A program made the position numbers and the translations under genes. The notes below the pieces were generated by a model. The model did no database searches. It worked only from the letters and a program-made list of their open reading frames with translations, and was not told the origin of the DNA. A stretch of 64,000 nucleotides of DNA. Source: Kineobactrum sediminis (GTDB lineage Bacteria > Pseudomonadota > Gammaproteobacteria > Pseudomonadales > Halieaceae). The DNA lies in NCBI RefSeq assembly GCF_002868715.1, contig NZ_PKLZ01000003.1, positions 496,001-560,000 of the forward strand. Reading direction: 5' to 3'. Positions 1 through 11,071 of the stretch are shown here, one piece after another (the first letter of the stretch is position 1; the number at the start of each line of letters is the position of its first letter).

Positions 1-1917
<1,917 letters not shown>

Positions 1918-1940
1918 TGCGATAACTGCGGGTTGGCAAA

Positions 1941-1973
1941 TGTGGGCCGCATTATACGCGAATCCGGCCCACA
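1941..1973 (-). promoter_or_regulatory. Inverted repeat enclosing the probable -10 box of ygiQ
   Basis: A perfect 9-bp inverted repeat, TGTGGGCCG at 1941-1949 and CGGCCCACA at 1965-1973, is separated by 15 bp. The spacer holds ATTATA at 1951-1956, which on the minus strand is a perfect TATAAT positioned to transcribe ygiQ. No good -35 hexamer is seen 17 bp upstream. The repeat could be an operator for an unidentified repressor or a hairpin in the transcript. The sequence is direct observation; the role is inference. Confidence 0.4.
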
Positions 1974-1990
1974 CTGCGCGATCTGCATTC

Positions 1991-2027
1991 GGGCACCCGG
2001 GTTTCAGGTGCCCCGGTTGCAGGCACC
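1991..2027 (-). terminator. Overlapping hairpins after bioA, possible weak terminator
   Basis: Just after the bioA stop the sequence can fold in two mutually exclusive ways. GGGCACC at 1991-1997 pairs with GGTGCCC at 2007-2013, or GGTGCC at 2007-2012 pairs with GGCACC at 2022-2027. There is no U-tract, so an intrinsic terminator is doubtful; the stems may instead protect the 3' end or slow polymerase. Confidence 0.25.
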
Positions 2028-2030
2028 GCC

Positions 2031-3332
2031 CTATTTGTTGATGGCGGCAACCGTCTCCACCATGGCGCCGGTCAGGGTCGCGAGGTCATCATTGTTGGTG
2101 ACAAAGGGCGGCATGCAGTACACCAGCCGGCCGAAGGGCCGCACCCACACACCGCGTTCCACGAACATGGGCTGGATCTCCTTCATGTCCACCGGCTGCG
2201 CCAGCTCGATCACCCCGATGGCCCCCAGGGTCCGTACATCCACCACGTTGGGCAGCTCCCGGGCGGGTGCCAGGCCCTGTTCCAGGGCGTCCTGGATACG
2301 CTGTACATTGCGCTGCCAGGGCTGTGACAGCAGCAGTTCGATACTGGCAATGGCGGTGGCACAGGCCAGCGGGTTGCCCATGAAGGTGGGGCCGTGCATG
2401 AAGGCGCCGGCCTCGCCGTTGCTGATACCGTCGCTGACCCGGCGGTTGCAGAGGGTGGCGGCCAGGGTCATGTAACCGCCGGTCAACGCCTTGCCCACGC
2501 AGAGGATGTCCGGCTCCACCCCGGCGTGCTCCAGCGCGAACAGCTTGCCGGTGCGGCCAAAGCCGGTGGCGATTTCATCGAAGATCAATAACACGTCGAA
2601 GGCATCGCACAGGGCGCGCAGCCGCACCAGGTAATCGGGCGAATAGAAGCGCATGCCACCGGCGCCCTGGACCACCGGCTCTACAATCACCGCGGCCAGG
2701 TCCTGGTGATGGGTGGCCAGCAGCTCTTCCATCGCACTCATGGACTGGTCATCGCATGACTGGTTAAAGGGTACATCCGGGGCCGGGGCAAAGAAGTGTT
2801 TGGGCAGCACGTCGCCAAACAGGTGGTGCATGCCGGTATCGGGGTCGCACAGGGACATGGCCCCAAAGGTGTCGCCGTGGTAGCCGTTGCGCAGGGCCAC
2901 CAGCTTCTGTTTGCGCGGCTGGCCCGCGGCGTGCCAGTACTGAATGGCCATTTTCAGCGCCACTTCCACTGCTACTGAGCCGGAATCACTGAAAAAGACC
3001 CGCTCCAGGCTCGGCGGGGTGATGCGGGTAAGGATGCTGGCGAGCTTGACCGCGGGTTCGTGGGTCAGGCCGCCAAACATCACATGGGACATGTTGTCCA
3101 GCTGGGTATGTACGGCGCGATTGAGGGCGGGGTGGTTATAGCCGTGGATGGCGCACCACCAGGAGGCCATGCCGTCGATCAGTTCGCGGCCGTCGGCCAG
3201 GGTCAGGCGCACGCCGCGGGCGCTGGCCACCGGGTAGACCTCCGGGGTGTCAGTGGCCGATGCGTAGGGATGCCAGACGTGTTCGGCATCGCCGGCTTGC
3301 AGTTGCTCCCAGGTCGAGGGGGGTGTACTCAC
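2031..3332 (-). CDS. bioA: Adenosylmethionine-8-amino-7-oxononanoate aminotransferase (BioA)
   Basis: A 433-residue class III PLP aminotransferase that converts 7-keto-8-aminopelargonate to 7,8-diaminopelargonate with S-adenosylmethionine as amino donor, the antepenultimate step of biotin synthesis, in the cytosol. Visible features are WHPYA near residue 20, [14 protein letters not shown] (55-68) typical of BioA rather than other class III enzymes, the cofactor region [11 protein letters not shown] (252-262) and the PLP lysine K281 in GKALTGGY. The start is a GTG at 3332 that overlaps the tesA stop by 4 bp (GTGA), so the pair is translationally coupled and transcribed tesA-bioA. No other biotin genes are nearby, so bioA is detached from bioBFHCD here. 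Confidence 0.95.
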   Translation of the reverse strand: MSTPPSTWEQLQAGDAEHVWHPYASATDTPEVYPVASARGVRLTLADGRELIDGMASWWCAIHGYNHPALNRAVHTQLDNMSHVMFGGLTHEPAVKLASILTRITPPSLERVFFSDSGSVAVEVALKMAIQYWHAAGQPRKQKLVALRNGYHGDTFGAMSLCDPDTGMHHLFGDVLPKHFFAPAPDVPFNQSCDDQSMSAMEELLATHHQDLAAVIVEPVVQGAGGMRFYSPDYLVRLRALCDAFDVLLIFDEIATGFGRTGKLFALEHAGVEPDILCVGKALTGGYMTLAATLCNRRVSDGISNGEAGAFMHGPTFMGNPLACATAIASIELLLSQPWQRNVQRIQDALEQGLAPARELPNVVDVRTLGAIGVIELAQPVDMKEIQPMFVERGVWVRPFGRLVYCMPPFVTNNDDLATLTGAMVETVAAINK

Positions 3333-3961
3333 AGAATCTCCAGCAGGCTGGGCAGCACGTTATCCAGCAGTTGTTGCTGGGCGGCTGCGGTAGGGTGAAT
3401 GCCGTCATCCTGCATCAGTTCATCGCGGGTGGCGATGCCTTCCAGCATGAATGGGGCGGTATGGGCACCGGTGGCTTTTGCCACCAGTGGAAAGCTTTCC
3501 CGAAAGGCCCGGGTGTAGCGCGCCCCGTAATTGGGGGGTATTTCCATGGGCAACAGCAGCACTTTGGCACCCGCTTCCCGGGAGAGCCGGCTCATGGTGG
3601 CCAGGTTCTCGCGAATAAGCCGGGTGGGGTAGCCGCGCAGGGCATCGTTGCCGCCCAGCTCCAGCACCACCACCTCGGGCTCATAGCGTTGCAGCAGGTC
3701 CGGCAGTCGGCGCAGTCCACCGGCGGTGGTTTCGCCGCTGATACTGGCGTTAACCACCGTATAATCGGGGTGTGACGCTTCCAGCCGCTCCGACAACAGC
3801 GCCACCCAGCCCTGCTCTGAAGACATGCCGTAGGCGGCACTGATACTATCGCCAAACACCAGCAGCGTGCGCGGTTGGGCGGCAGTAGCCGGCAGTACCA
3901 GCAGCCAGGAGAATCCGATTGCCAGTGCCGTGCGTAAAACGGGAAAAAGGAATTGTTGCAT
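3329..3961 (-). CDS. tesA: TesA-like SGNH lysophospholipase/thioesterase, arylesterase
   Basis: With the ATG at 3961 the protein has 210 residues and starts with a signal peptide (hydrophobic 10-27, ATAA cleavage region), so it should be periplasmic. SGNH hydrolase blocks are clear: GDSIS with nucleophile S39, GGNDALRG with N105, and the catalytic pair in DDGIHP (D186, H189). The family hydrolyses acyl thioesters, lysophospholipids and aryl esters. A longer open frame reaches 4357 but reads through the divergent ABC gene. A TTG two codons upstream (3965-3967) has a better spaced GGAG and is an alternative start. The gene diverges from the ABC pair and precedes bioA. Confidence 0.9.
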   Translation of the reverse strand: MQQFLFPVLRTALAIGFSWLLVLPATAAQPRTLLVFGDSISAAYGMSSEQGWVALLSERLEASHPDYTVVNASISGETTAGGLRRLPDLLQRYEPEVVVLELGGNDALRGYPTRLIRENLATMSRLSREAGAKVLLLPMEIPPNYGARYTRAFRESFPLVAKATGAHTAPFMLEGIATRDELMQDDGIHPTAAAQQQLLDNVLPSLLEIL

Positions 3962-4625
3962 GATCAAGGCTGAAAATCTCCGCAAACAGGTCCCCATGGC
4001 CGGGGGCGAGCTGGCGATACTGAAAGGGATTACGCTGGAAATCAAGTCGGGAGACTCGGTAGCCATTATCGGCGCCTCCGGTTCCGGCAAGTCGACCCTG
4101 CTGGGCCTGCTTGCCGGGCTCGACGAAGCCAGCGGTGGTCGGGTCATTATCAATGACACCGACATCAGTGCCCTCGATGAAGACCAGCGCGCCCTGTTCC
4201 GTGGCCGGAACGTGGGTTTCGTGTTCCAGTCATTCCAGTTGCTGCCGGCGCTCACCGCCCTGGAAAACGTGATGCTGCCCCTGGAATTACAGGGCCAGGC
4301 AGATGCGCGCAAGCAGGCGGAGCATTTTCTGGAGCGGGTGGGCCTGGCCGAGCGCACCAGCCACTACCCCCGGCAGATGTCGGGTGGCGAGCAGCAGCGG
4401 GTGGCTATCGCCCGGGCCTTCGCCAACAGCCCGGCGATCCTGTTTGCCGATGAGCCCACCGGTAACCTGGACACCACCACCGGCGGCATCATCGTTGATT
4501 TGCTGTTTGACCTTAACCGCGAACAGGGGACGACCCTGGTGCTGGTGACCCACGACCATGCCCTGGCGGCGCGCTGCGAGCACCGCTTCCGGCTTGATGC
4601 CGGCGCCCTTGTGGAAGGGAACTGA
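3960..4625 (+). CDS. ABC transporter ATP-binding protein, YbbA/LolD-like
   Basis: A 221-residue ATPase with Walker A GASGSGKST, Q-loop FVFQSFQLLP, signature MSGGEQQRVAIARA and Walker B ILFADEPTGNLD. The spacing and sequence put it in the MacB/LolD/FtsE family, and pairing with the following large permease matches E. coli YbbA-YbbP, a system of poorly known substrate suggested to move lipids or acyl compounds. The ATG at 3960-3962 has an AAAAAGG-type ribosome site inside the tesA reading frame. The start codon shares the tetramer CATG with the divergent tesA start. Upstream in-frame codons exist but run antisense to tesA and are not used in this call. Confidence 0.9.
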   Translation: MIKAENLRKQVPMAGGELAILKGITLEIKSGDSVAIIGASGSGKSTLLGLLAGLDEASGGRVIINDTDISALDEDQRALFRGRNVGFVFQSFQLLPALTALENVMLPLELQGQADARKQAEHFLERVGLAERTSHYPRQMSGGEQQRVAIARAFANSPAILFADEPTGNLDTTTGGIIVDLLFDLNREQGTTLVLVTHDHALAARCEHRFRLDAGALVEGN

Positions 4626-4627
4626 TC

Positions 4628-7105
4628 GTGTCGGTCACCGCAACCCGAATGCTGGCCCGGGACTGGCGCGGCGGCGAACTGGGGGTGCTGGTTGCGGCCC
4701 TGGTACTGGCCGTGGCGGTGGTGTCCGGTATCAGTGCGTTTACCACGCGCCTGCAAGTGGCGCTGGAGCAGGAGAGCCACCGTTTCCTGGCGGCTGACCG
4801 GGTAGTGCGCAGTGGCCGTGAAATGCCCGCCGAGTGGCTGCAGGAAGGCTCCAGCCGGCAACTGCAAACCGCCCGTCTGCTGACTTTTCCCTCGATGATC
4901 TATGCCGGTGACGAGTCGATGGTGCTGGCCTCGGTCAAGGCGGCGTCCTCCGCCTATCCCCTGCGGGGAGAGTTGCGCTACAGCCAAGAGCCCTTCGGTG
5001 AAATACTCACTGCCACCACTGGCCCGCAACCGGGCGAGGTGTGGCTGGATTCACGCCTGTTCCCGCTGCTGGATGTTGGCCTGGGTGACCAGGTGATGAT
5101 CGGGGAGGCCGAATTTACCGTGGCCGCCGCGGCCCGTACCGAACCCGACCAGGCCGGTTCGTTCCTCGGTTATGGCCCCCGGGTGCTGATGCACTACGAC
5201 GATATCGACGCCACCGAGGTGGTACAGCCCGGCAGCCGGGTGGAGTATCGGCAGCTCTACGCCAGTGCCGATAATGCGGCGCTGGAGGATTTTGTCGACT
5301 GGCTGGAGCCACAACTGCAGGAGGGCCAGCGCCTGCTGGATGTGCGCCAGGGCCAGCCCGGGCTGGGCGATGCCCTGGCGCGCGCGGAGAGTTTCCTGCT
5401 GCTGGCGGGCAGCCTTGGGGTGGTGCTGGCGGGTGTGGCCATTGCCCTGGCCGCCCGGCGTTTCAGCGAGCGCCACAATGATTATGTGGCGATCATGAAA
5501 AGCCTGGGCGCCACCTCCGCAACGATTACCCGGCTCTATGGCCGCAGCCTGTTGTTGCTGGGGGTGGCCGCGACGGTAACGGGGTGCGCGCTGGGATGGA
5601 GCCTGCAGGCTGCGTTTTTCGGCCTGTTCGGGGACCAGCTGCCGATCGAGCCCGGTCCTGCCGGGCTGCGGCCCTATGCCATTGGCGCCGCCACCGCACT
5701 GGTGTGCCTGTTGAGTTTTGCCTGGCCGCCATTGCGGCGCCTGAGCCTGGCCAGTCCGCTGCGGGTGTTGCGCCGGGACATGCCGCTGGAAGAGCGGCGT
5801 ACCTTTGTGGACTACGCCGTGGGGCTGGCGGCAGTGAGCGGCCTGATGTGGTGGTACAGCGGTGACTGGCGGTTAACCGCCGGGGTACTGGCGGGGCTGG
5901 CGGTGACCGTGGTGCTGGGTCTGGCGCTGGCGCTGACCCTGCTGCGCGGCGGTCGCCTGGTGGGCATGAGTGCCGGCAGTATCTGGCGACTGGCCCTGGC
6001 CGGCCTGCAGCGCCGGGGTACGGCGAACGCCCTGCAGGTGGTGATTTTTGCCATGGCGATCATGCTGTTGCTGGTCCTGTTGCTGGTGCGCACCTCGCTG
6101 ATCGACGCCTGGCAGACCCAATTGCCCGAGGACACCCCCAATCACTTCATGCTCAATATCGCACCGCAGGAAGTAGGGGATGTGGAGCAGTTGTTGCAGG
6201 CGGAAAACATTCCCGCCGCGCCCCTGTACCCGATGATCCGTGGCCGTATCCTGTCGGTAAATGGCGAGCCCCTGCCGCAGACCGATGACAAGGCCGAGGG
6301 CCGGCGCCAGCGCGAGGCCAATTTCACCTGGTCAGACAAGCTGCCGGCGGACAATACCCTGGTCGAGGGCGACTGGTGGCCGCCCAACAGCGCCGCCGAA
6401 GAGGTATCACTGGAGCAGGAGTTTGCCGAGCGTTTCGGGGTGACGGTGGGAGACCGGATCGGTTTCCAGGTGGGCTCCGAGCCACTGGAGGCGACGGTGA
6501 CCAGTATCCGCACCCTGGACTGGCAGTCCTTCAACCCCAACTTCTGGCTGGTATTCCCGCCGCGCCTGCTGGCTTCCTACCCGGCCACCTTCATGACCAG
6601 TTTCTACCTGGAGCCGGAGGAAAAGCCGTTCCTGAACCGGTTTATTCGCCAGTTCCCCACGGTGACGGTGGTGGAAATGGATGTGGTGGTCGCCCAGGTG
6701 CGCAGCATCATCAGCCAGGTGTCGGCGGCGGTAGAGCTGGTGCTGGCGGTGATTGTGGCAGCGGGTGCCCTGGTGCTGGTGGCGGGGGTGCAGGCCAGCG
6801 TGGATGCGCGCATGCACGAAAGCTCGATTCTACGCGCGTTGGGCGCCTCGCGACGGCTGGTGCTGGGTGGTTTGCTGATTGAATTTGCGGCCATGGGGTT
6901 GTTTGCCGGCTTGCTGGCGACGGTGGCGGCGGAGCTGTCGGTGTATATCCTCCAGGCCCAGGTGATGGGGATGTATTACCAGCCCTCGCCCTGGGTGTGG
7001 CCCATTGGCATAGGGGCCGGCACGGTGCTGATTGCCGGGCTGGGTGTGTTCAACTGCCGTAAAGTGGTTTCCAGCCCGCCGCTGTCAGTGCTGCGCGAAC
7101 TGTAG
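4628..7105 (+). CDS. FtsX-like ABC transporter permease, YbbP family
   Basis: An 825-residue membrane protein with an N-terminal membrane segment (about 17-40), a large extracytoplasmic domain, a central cluster of helices (about 260-300, 315-335, 350-370, 385-475), a second soluble domain, and C-terminal helices with a second FtsX motif (ASVDARMHESSILRALGAS, about 720-740). Two FtsX domains and this length fit YbbP, the partner of YbbA. The GTG start at 4628 lies 2 bp after the ATPase stop, so the two are one operon. The adjacent tesA esterase suggests a lipid or acyl-ester substrate, as proposed for the same arrangement elsewhere, but nothing in the sequence identifies the cargo. Confidence 0.88.
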   Translation: MSVTATRMLARDWRGGELGVLVAALVLAVAVVSGISAFTTRLQVALEQESHRFLAADRVVRSGREMPAEWLQEGSSRQLQTARLLTFPSMIYAGDESMVLASVKAASSAYPLRGELRYSQEPFGEILTATTGPQPGEVWLDSRLFPLLDVGLGDQVMIGEAEFTVAAAARTEPDQAGSFLGYGPRVLMHYDDIDATEVVQPGSRVEYRQLYASADNAALEDFVDWLEPQLQEGQRLLDVRQGQPGLGDALARAESFLLLAGSLGVVLAGVAIALAARRFSERHNDYVAIMKSLGATSATITRLYGRSLLLLGVAATVTGCALGWSLQAAFFGLFGDQLPIEPGPAGLRPYAIGAATALVCLLSFAWPPLRRLSLASPLRVLRRDMPLEERRTFVDYAVGLAAVSGLMWWYSGDWRLTAGVLAGLAVTVVLGLALALTLLRGGRLVGMSAGSIWRLALAGLQRRGTANALQVVIFAMAIMLLLVLLLVRTSLIDAWQTQLPEDTPNHFMLNIAPQEVGDVEQLLQAENIPAAPLYPMIRGRILSVNGEPLPQTDDKAEGRRQREANFTWSDKLPADNTLVEGDWWPPNSAAEEVSLEQEFAERFGVTVGDRIGFQVGSEPLEATVTSIRTLDWQSFNPNFWLVFPPRLLASYPATFMTSFYLEPEEKPFLNRFIRQFPTVTVVEMDVVVAQVRSIISQVSAAVELVLAVIVAAGALVLVAGVQASVDARMHESSILRALGASRRLVLGGLLIEFAAMGLFAGLLATVAAELSVYILQAQVMGMYYQPSPWVWPIGIGAGTVLIAGLGVFNCRKVVSSPPLSVLREL

Positions 7106-7114
7106 GCAGGTAGG

Positions 7115-7738
7115 CTACCGGCTGATACCGACGATGAAGGTCTGCACCCCCAGTTCAACCTGGCGGGAGAGATCAATGTGGCGCTGGAATAATTGCGGTG
7201 CGTCAACCACCAGGGTGGCCAGGCCGTGAATCCCGGCCCAGGCCGCGTTGGTCAGGTAGGCGAGGTCCTGCTGGCGAAAAATACCCAGTTCGATGCCGTG
7301 GCGCAGGATGGCCTGCACCTGTTGAAAGGTGTCGCGACTGACTTCCCGTAGTTCCGGGGGGAGGTTGGCCGGCTGAACCGACGGGCCGAACATCAGCTTG
7401 AACATCTGCGGGTACTCGCCGGCGTAGGCCACATAGGCATGCGCCAGCGCCGCCAGCTGCGCCCGGGGGCAGTCCTCGGTCGTCGCCGCGGCCTCCTCCA
7501 GGCGAGCCAGCAAGCGCCGGTAGCCCTGGGTTGCCATGGCGGCAAACAGTTCGCCCTTGTCGTTGAAATGGCGATAGGGCGCAGTCTGGGATACGCCGAT
7601 ACCACGGGCCAGGGCACGCAGGCTAAGTGCTTCCGCGCCCAGCTCTTCAAGCTGGCCGACAGCGGTATCCAGCAACGCGGCCCTCAGGTTGCCGTGATGA
7701 TAGCTCTTTTGCGCTGCGCCGTGCCCCGTGATAGCCAT
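7115..7738 (-). CDS. TetR/AcrR family transcriptional regulator
   Basis: A 207-residue regulator with an N-terminal helix-turn-helix (about 12-60: [18 protein letters not shown], then [21 protein letters not shown]) and a C-terminal ligand domain containing the [10 protein letters not shown] and [11 protein letters not shown] segments of the WHG-type TetR C-terminal family. It would bind operator DNA as a dimer and release it on ligand binding; the ligand is unknown. It lies 6 bp downstream of mdh on the same strand, so it is probably cotranscribed with mdh, though it need not regulate it. It ends 9 bp from the convergent permease gene. No palindromic operator was identified nearby. Confidence 0.85.
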   Translation of the reverse strand: MAITGHGAAQKSYHHGNLRAALLDTAVGQLEELGAEALSLRALARGIGVSQTAPYRHFNDKGELFAAMATQGYRRLLARLEEAAATTEDCPRAQLAALAHAYVAYAGEYPQMFKLMFGPSVQPANLPPELREVSRDTFQQVQAILRHGIELGIFRQQDLAYLTNAAWAGIHGLATLVVDAPQLFQRHIDLSRQVELGVQTFIVGISR

Positions 7739-7744
7739 GCCAGC

Positions 7745-8725
7745 CTACGGTAACAGATGCTGTACCGCGTCGCGTTCCTCGGTCAGTTCCTGTTCGGTAG
7801 CCTGCATTTTGGCGCGGCTGAAGTCGCCGACATCGGCACCCTGGACGATTTCCCAGTCGCCACCTTTACAGCGACAGGGGAATGAGTAGATCAGGCCTTC
7901 GGTAATGCCGTAGGAGCCATCGGAATACACACCCATGGAAACCCAGTCATCGCCCTCGGTGCCCAGCGCCCAGCTGCGCATGTGGCCGATGGCCGCGTTG
8001 GCGGCGGAGGCTGCCGAGGAGGCGCCGCGCGCCTTGATAATGGCGGCGCCACGCTGCTGCACGGTGGGGATGAAGTCGTTTTCGTACCAGTCCTGGTCGA
8101 TCAGGCTGATAGCGGCAGTACCCTTCACTTTGGCATTGAACAGGTCCGGGTACTGGGTGGCGGAGTGGTTGCCCCAGATGGTCATGCAGCTGATATCGTT
8201 AACCGTGGTGTCGGTCTTGATCGCCAGCTGGGTGATGGCGCGGTTGTGATCCAGGCGGGTCATGGCGGTAAAGTTGCGCGGGTCGATATCCGGCGCATTG
8301 CGCTGGGTGATCAGGGCGTTGGTGTTGGCCGGGTTGCCCACCACCAGTACCTTGATGTTGGTGCTGGCATGTTCGTTGATGGCCTTGCCCTGTACCGAGA
8401 AGATGGCCGCATTGGCTTCCAGCAGGTCCTTGCGCTCCATGCCGGGGCCGCGTGGGCGGGCGCCAACCAGCAGGGCGTAATCGGCGTCCTTGAAGCCGGT
8501 GGACGGGTCATCGGTGCAGACCACACCCGCGAGCAGCGGAAAGGCACAGTCTTCAAGCTCCATGCGCACGCCGTCGAGGGCTTCCAGGGCGGGGGTGATA
8601 TCCAGCAGCTGCAGGATTACCGGCTGGTCATCTCCCAGCATGGAGCCGGAGGCAATACGGAACAACAGCGCGTAACCAATCTGGCCAGCTGCGCCGGTAA
8701 CGGTGACTCGAACAGGTGCTTTCAT
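7745..8725 (-). CDS. mdh: Malate dehydrogenase (NAD-dependent)
   Basis: With the ATG at 8725 the protein is 326 residues, [20 protein letters not shown], with the nucleotide-binding glycine motif at the N-terminus. Substrate and catalytic elements are present: the arginine loop in [24 protein letters not shown], and the active-site histidine in [12 protein letters not shown]. It belongs to the cytosolic-type (Thermus/eukaryotic cytosolic-like) MDH group and interconverts malate and oxaloacetate. GAGGAA lies about 10 nt before this start, which is why the 16-codon longer frame from 8773 is not used. It completes the TCA cycle whose other genes occupy 34.8-47.5 kb. It is divergent from ttcA. 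Confidence 0.95.
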   Translation of the reverse strand: MKAPVRVTVTGAAGQIGYALLFRIASGSMLGDDQPVILQLLDITPALEALDGVRMELEDCAFPLLAGVVCTDDPSTGFKDADYALLVGARPRGPGMERKDLLEANAAIFSVQGKAINEHASTNIKVLVVGNPANTNALITQRNAPDIDPRNFTAMTRLDHNRAITQLAIKTDTTVNDISCMTIWGNHSATQYPDLFNAKVKGTAAISLIDQDWYENDFIPTVQQRGAAIIKARGASSAASAANAAIGHMRSWALGTEGDDWVSMGVYSDGSYGITEGLIYSFPCRCKGGDWEIVQGADVGDFSRAKMQATEQELTEERDAVQHLLP

Positions 8726-8853
8726 CAGGGAAGGTTCCTCGAAAATGGGTGAATGGGCCAATTGAGGGGGCACATTGTCGAGTCAAACGGGTGAAAAGAC
8801 AAGCCGCTACCTGTAAAATGCGGCCTCACCCGGGCACCCGAGGCAGGCCAGTT

Positions 8854-9702
8854 GTGCGAGAACTTTCGCGAAAAGAACGAACCGAATTCAACAAGTTGCA
8901 GAAACGGCTGCGCCGTAATGTAGGCAATGCGATTGCCGATTACGGCATGATCGAGGCGGGCGACAGGGTGATGGTGTGCCTGTCCGGCGGCAAGGATTCC
9001 TATGCCATGCTGGATGTGTTGATGGCCCTGCGGGTCAACGCGCCGATCGATTTCGAACTGATCGCCATCAACCTGGACCAGAAGCAACCGGGCTTTCCCG
9101 AGGAAGTGCTGCCCAATTACCTGGCCAAACTGGATATCCCGTATTACATCCTCGAAAAGGATACCTACCGCATCGTCAAGGAGGTCATTCCCGAGGGCAA
9201 AACCACCTGCGGCCTGTGTTCCCGCCTGCGCCGGGGTACCCTGTACGGGTTCGCCGCCGATATCGGCGCCACCAAGATTGCCCTGGGCCACCACCGCGAT
9301 GACATTGTCGAAACCCTGTTCCTGAACATGTTTTTCGGCGGCAGCCTCAAGGCGATGCCGCCCAAACTGCTCAGCGATGACCGCCGCAACGTGGTGATCC
9401 GGCCCATGGCCTACTGCAAGGAAAAAGACCTTGCCGCCTACGCCGACTACAAGCAATTCCCGATCATCCCCTGCAACCTGTGTGGCTCCCAGCAGAACCT
9501 GCAGCGAGTGCAGATCAAGCAGATGCTGAAGGACTGGGAACGCCAGTATCCGGGCCGTACCGAAACCATTTTCCGCAGCATCACCAATATTGCGCCGTCG
9601 CAGCTGGCGGATACCGCGCTGTTTGATTTCGCTTCCCTGCGCGGTGAAGTCAGCACCGATCCCGATCTGCACGTGCCCGCCATCCGTGTCGTTAACCTCT
9701 AG
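8854..9702 (+). CDS. ttcA: tRNA 2-thiocytidine(32) synthetase TtcA
   Basis: A 282-residue PP-loop ATPase that thiolates cytidine 32 of certain tRNAs. The PP-loop SGGKDS is at 44-49; the cysteine pair C119/C122 (TTCGLC) and the second pair C207/C210 (PCNLC) are those used to bind an Fe-S cluster and carry sulfur. The GTG at 8854 is preceded by AGGCAGG at 8841-8847 and gives the usual family N-terminus. The open frame extends to 8716 but a TAAAAT box (8814-8819), a plausible -10, overlaps the alternative ATG at 8818, arguing against it. The ccmA GTG follows the stop immediately, so transcription probably continues into the ccm operon. Confidence 0.93.
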   Translation: MRELSRKERTEFNKLQKRLRRNVGNAIADYGMIEAGDRVMVCLSGGKDSYAMLDVLMALRVNAPIDFELIAINLDQKQPGFPEEVLPNYLAKLDIPYYILEKDTYRIVKEVIPEGKTTCGLCSRLRRGTLYGFAADIGATKIALGHHRDDIVETLFLNMFFGGSLKAMPPKLLSDDRRNVVIRPMAYCKEKDLAAYADYKQFPIIPCNLCGSQQNLQRVQIKQMLKDWERQYPGRTETIFRSITNIAPSQLADTALFDFASLRGEVSTDPDLHVPAIRVVNL

Positions 9703-10320
9703 GTGGTAACCGGGGCGGTGCCGGCGCCGCTGCTGGAGGCGGACGACCTTGCCCTGGAACGCGGCGGGCGCCAGCTGTTCAGTGCCATCTCCCTGCGGGT
9801 GAACGCCGGGGAACTGGTGCAGATCGAAGGCGCCAACGGTGCCGGCAAAACCAGCCTGTTGCGGATCCTGGCGGGACTGTCGCGCTACGGTTTCAGCGGC
9901 CAGGTGCGGCGGCGCGCGCCGCAATTGTTCCTGGGCCACCACAGCGCGGTGAAAGGGCTGCTGACCCCGCGCGAAAACCTGGCCTGGCATGTCTCCGGGG
10001 AAGCCGGCAACAGTGGCGCCGAGATTGACCAGGCACTGGCGGCGGTGGGCCTCTATGGCTACGAGGACGTGCCCAGTCACACGTTGTCCGCCGGCCAGCA
10101 CCGGCGCGTCAACCTTGCCCGCCTGTATTTGTCCAGAGCGCCGTTGTGGTTGCTCGATGAACCCTTTACGGCGATTGACCGGGTTGGGGTGACGGCACTG
10201 GAAACCCGGCTGGCAGAGCATCTGGGGGAGGGCGGTGCGGTGTTGCTGACCTCCCACCAGACGGTGGCGGTGCCGCATCCGTTAAGGTCGCTGGACCTCG
10301 CCACGGGCCTGCTGACATGA
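9703..10320 (+). CDS. ccmA: Cytochrome c maturation ATP-binding protein CcmA
   Basis: A 205-residue ABC ATPase with Walker A GANGAGKTS, signature LSAGQHRRVNLARL and Walker B LWLLDEPF, in the short form typical of CcmA (HelA). With CcmB it powers release of heme-loaded CcmE from the CcmCD complex in System I cytochrome c biogenesis. The GTG start directly abuts the ttcA stop codon, with no ribosome site of its own outside ttcA; a second GTG at 9718 is an alternative. Its stop overlaps the ccmB ATG by 4 bp (ATGA). First gene of ccmABCDEFGHI. Confidence 0.93.
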   Translation: MVTGAVPAPLLEADDLALERGGRQLFSAISLRVNAGELVQIEGANGAGKTSLLRILAGLSRYGFSGQVRRRAPQLFLGHHSAVKGLLTPRENLAWHVSGEAGNSGAEIDQALAAVGLYGYEDVPSHTLSAGQHRRVNLARLYLSRAPLWLLDEPFTAIDRVGVTALETRLAEHLGEGGAVLLTSHQTVAVPHPLRSLDLATGLLT

Positions 10321-11003
10321 ATACGTTATCCACCCCTGTTTTTTGCGGGCTCCTGCTGCGTCGGCAGCTGGTGCTGGGGCTGCGCAAACCGATCGAGATC
10401 GGCAATCCTCTGCTGTTCTTTGCCATGGTGATTGCGCTGTTTCCGCTCGGCCTGGGCCCGGCACCGGACACCCTCGCGGTTTTTGCCCCCGGGATTTTGT
10501 GGATTGTCGCGCTGTTGTCGAATCTGCTCAGTTCTGATGGCGTGTTTCGCAGCGATTTCGAGGATGGCAGCCTGGAGCAACTGCTGCTGGCGCCGCAGCC
10601 ACTGTATTTCTCCGCCCTGGCCTATGTACTGGCCCAGTGGCTGCTGACGGGTTTTCTGCTGGCGCTGCTGTCGCCCCTGTTCGCGGTGATGCTGGGACTG
10701 GACGCCGCGGCAATTCCCGCGCTGGCGGCAAGCCTCTTGCTGGGGACCGGCGTGCTGAGCCTGGTGGGCGGTATCGGTGCGGCGCTTACCGTGGGTCTGC
10801 AGCGGGGGGGCATGCTGATCTCCCTGTTGATTTTGCCGTTTTACATGCCGGTGCTGATCTTCGGCAGCGGCGCCGTCCAGGCCGCCCTGGCGGGCGCGTC
10901 CGCGGCCCCCTACCTGGCAATCCTGGGGGCCATGCTGTGCATGGCAGTGGCGCTGGCACCGGCGGCGATAGCCGCGGGCCTGCGCATCTCCGTTGACGCC
11001 TGA
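10317..11003 (+). CDS. ccmB: Heme exporter membrane subunit CcmB
   Basis: A 228-residue integral membrane protein with about six predicted hydrophobic helices (roughly 22-45, 55-70, 100-125, 130-155, 160-185, 195-220). Sequence features such as FRSDFEDGSLEQLLLAP and the membrane pattern are those of CcmB, the permease partner of CcmA. It starts at an ATG overlapping the ccmA stop by 4 bp. A 68-bp gap separates it from ccmC, the largest gap inside the operon. Confidence 0.93.
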   Translation: MNTLSTPVFCGLLLRRQLVLGLRKPIEIGNPLLFFAMVIALFPLGLGPAPDTLAVFAPGILWIVALLSNLLSSDGVFRSDFEDGSLEQLLLAPQPLYFSALAYVLAQWLLTGFLLALLSPLFAVMLGLDAAAIPALAASLLLGTGVLSLVGGIGAALTVGLQRGGMLISLLILPFYMPVLIFGSGAVQAALAGASAAPYLAILGAMLCMAVALAPAAIAAGLRISVDA

Positions 11004-11034
11004 ACATTTGGCCTGCTATTTGCGGTCGGTTACA

Positions 11035-11062
11035 TTGTTCCGCGGCCCGGTCGCTGTATAAT
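11035..11062 (+). promoter_or_regulatory. Possible internal promoter before ccmC
   Basis: A perfect -10 hexamer TATAAT at 11057-11062 is preceded by TTGTTC at 11035-11040 with a 16-bp spacer. A start about 7 nt downstream would leave only a few bases before the ccmC ATG at 11072, so any transcript would be nearly leaderless. It falls in the only sizeable gap inside the ccm operon. The match is good but the geometry is unusual, so this is tentative. Confidence 0.35.
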
Positions 11063-11071
11063 CACGCTGAT

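Noticed and set aside
8725-10278. 517-codon open frame antisense to ttcA and ccmA
   Set aside because: Overlaps two well supported genes over its whole length.
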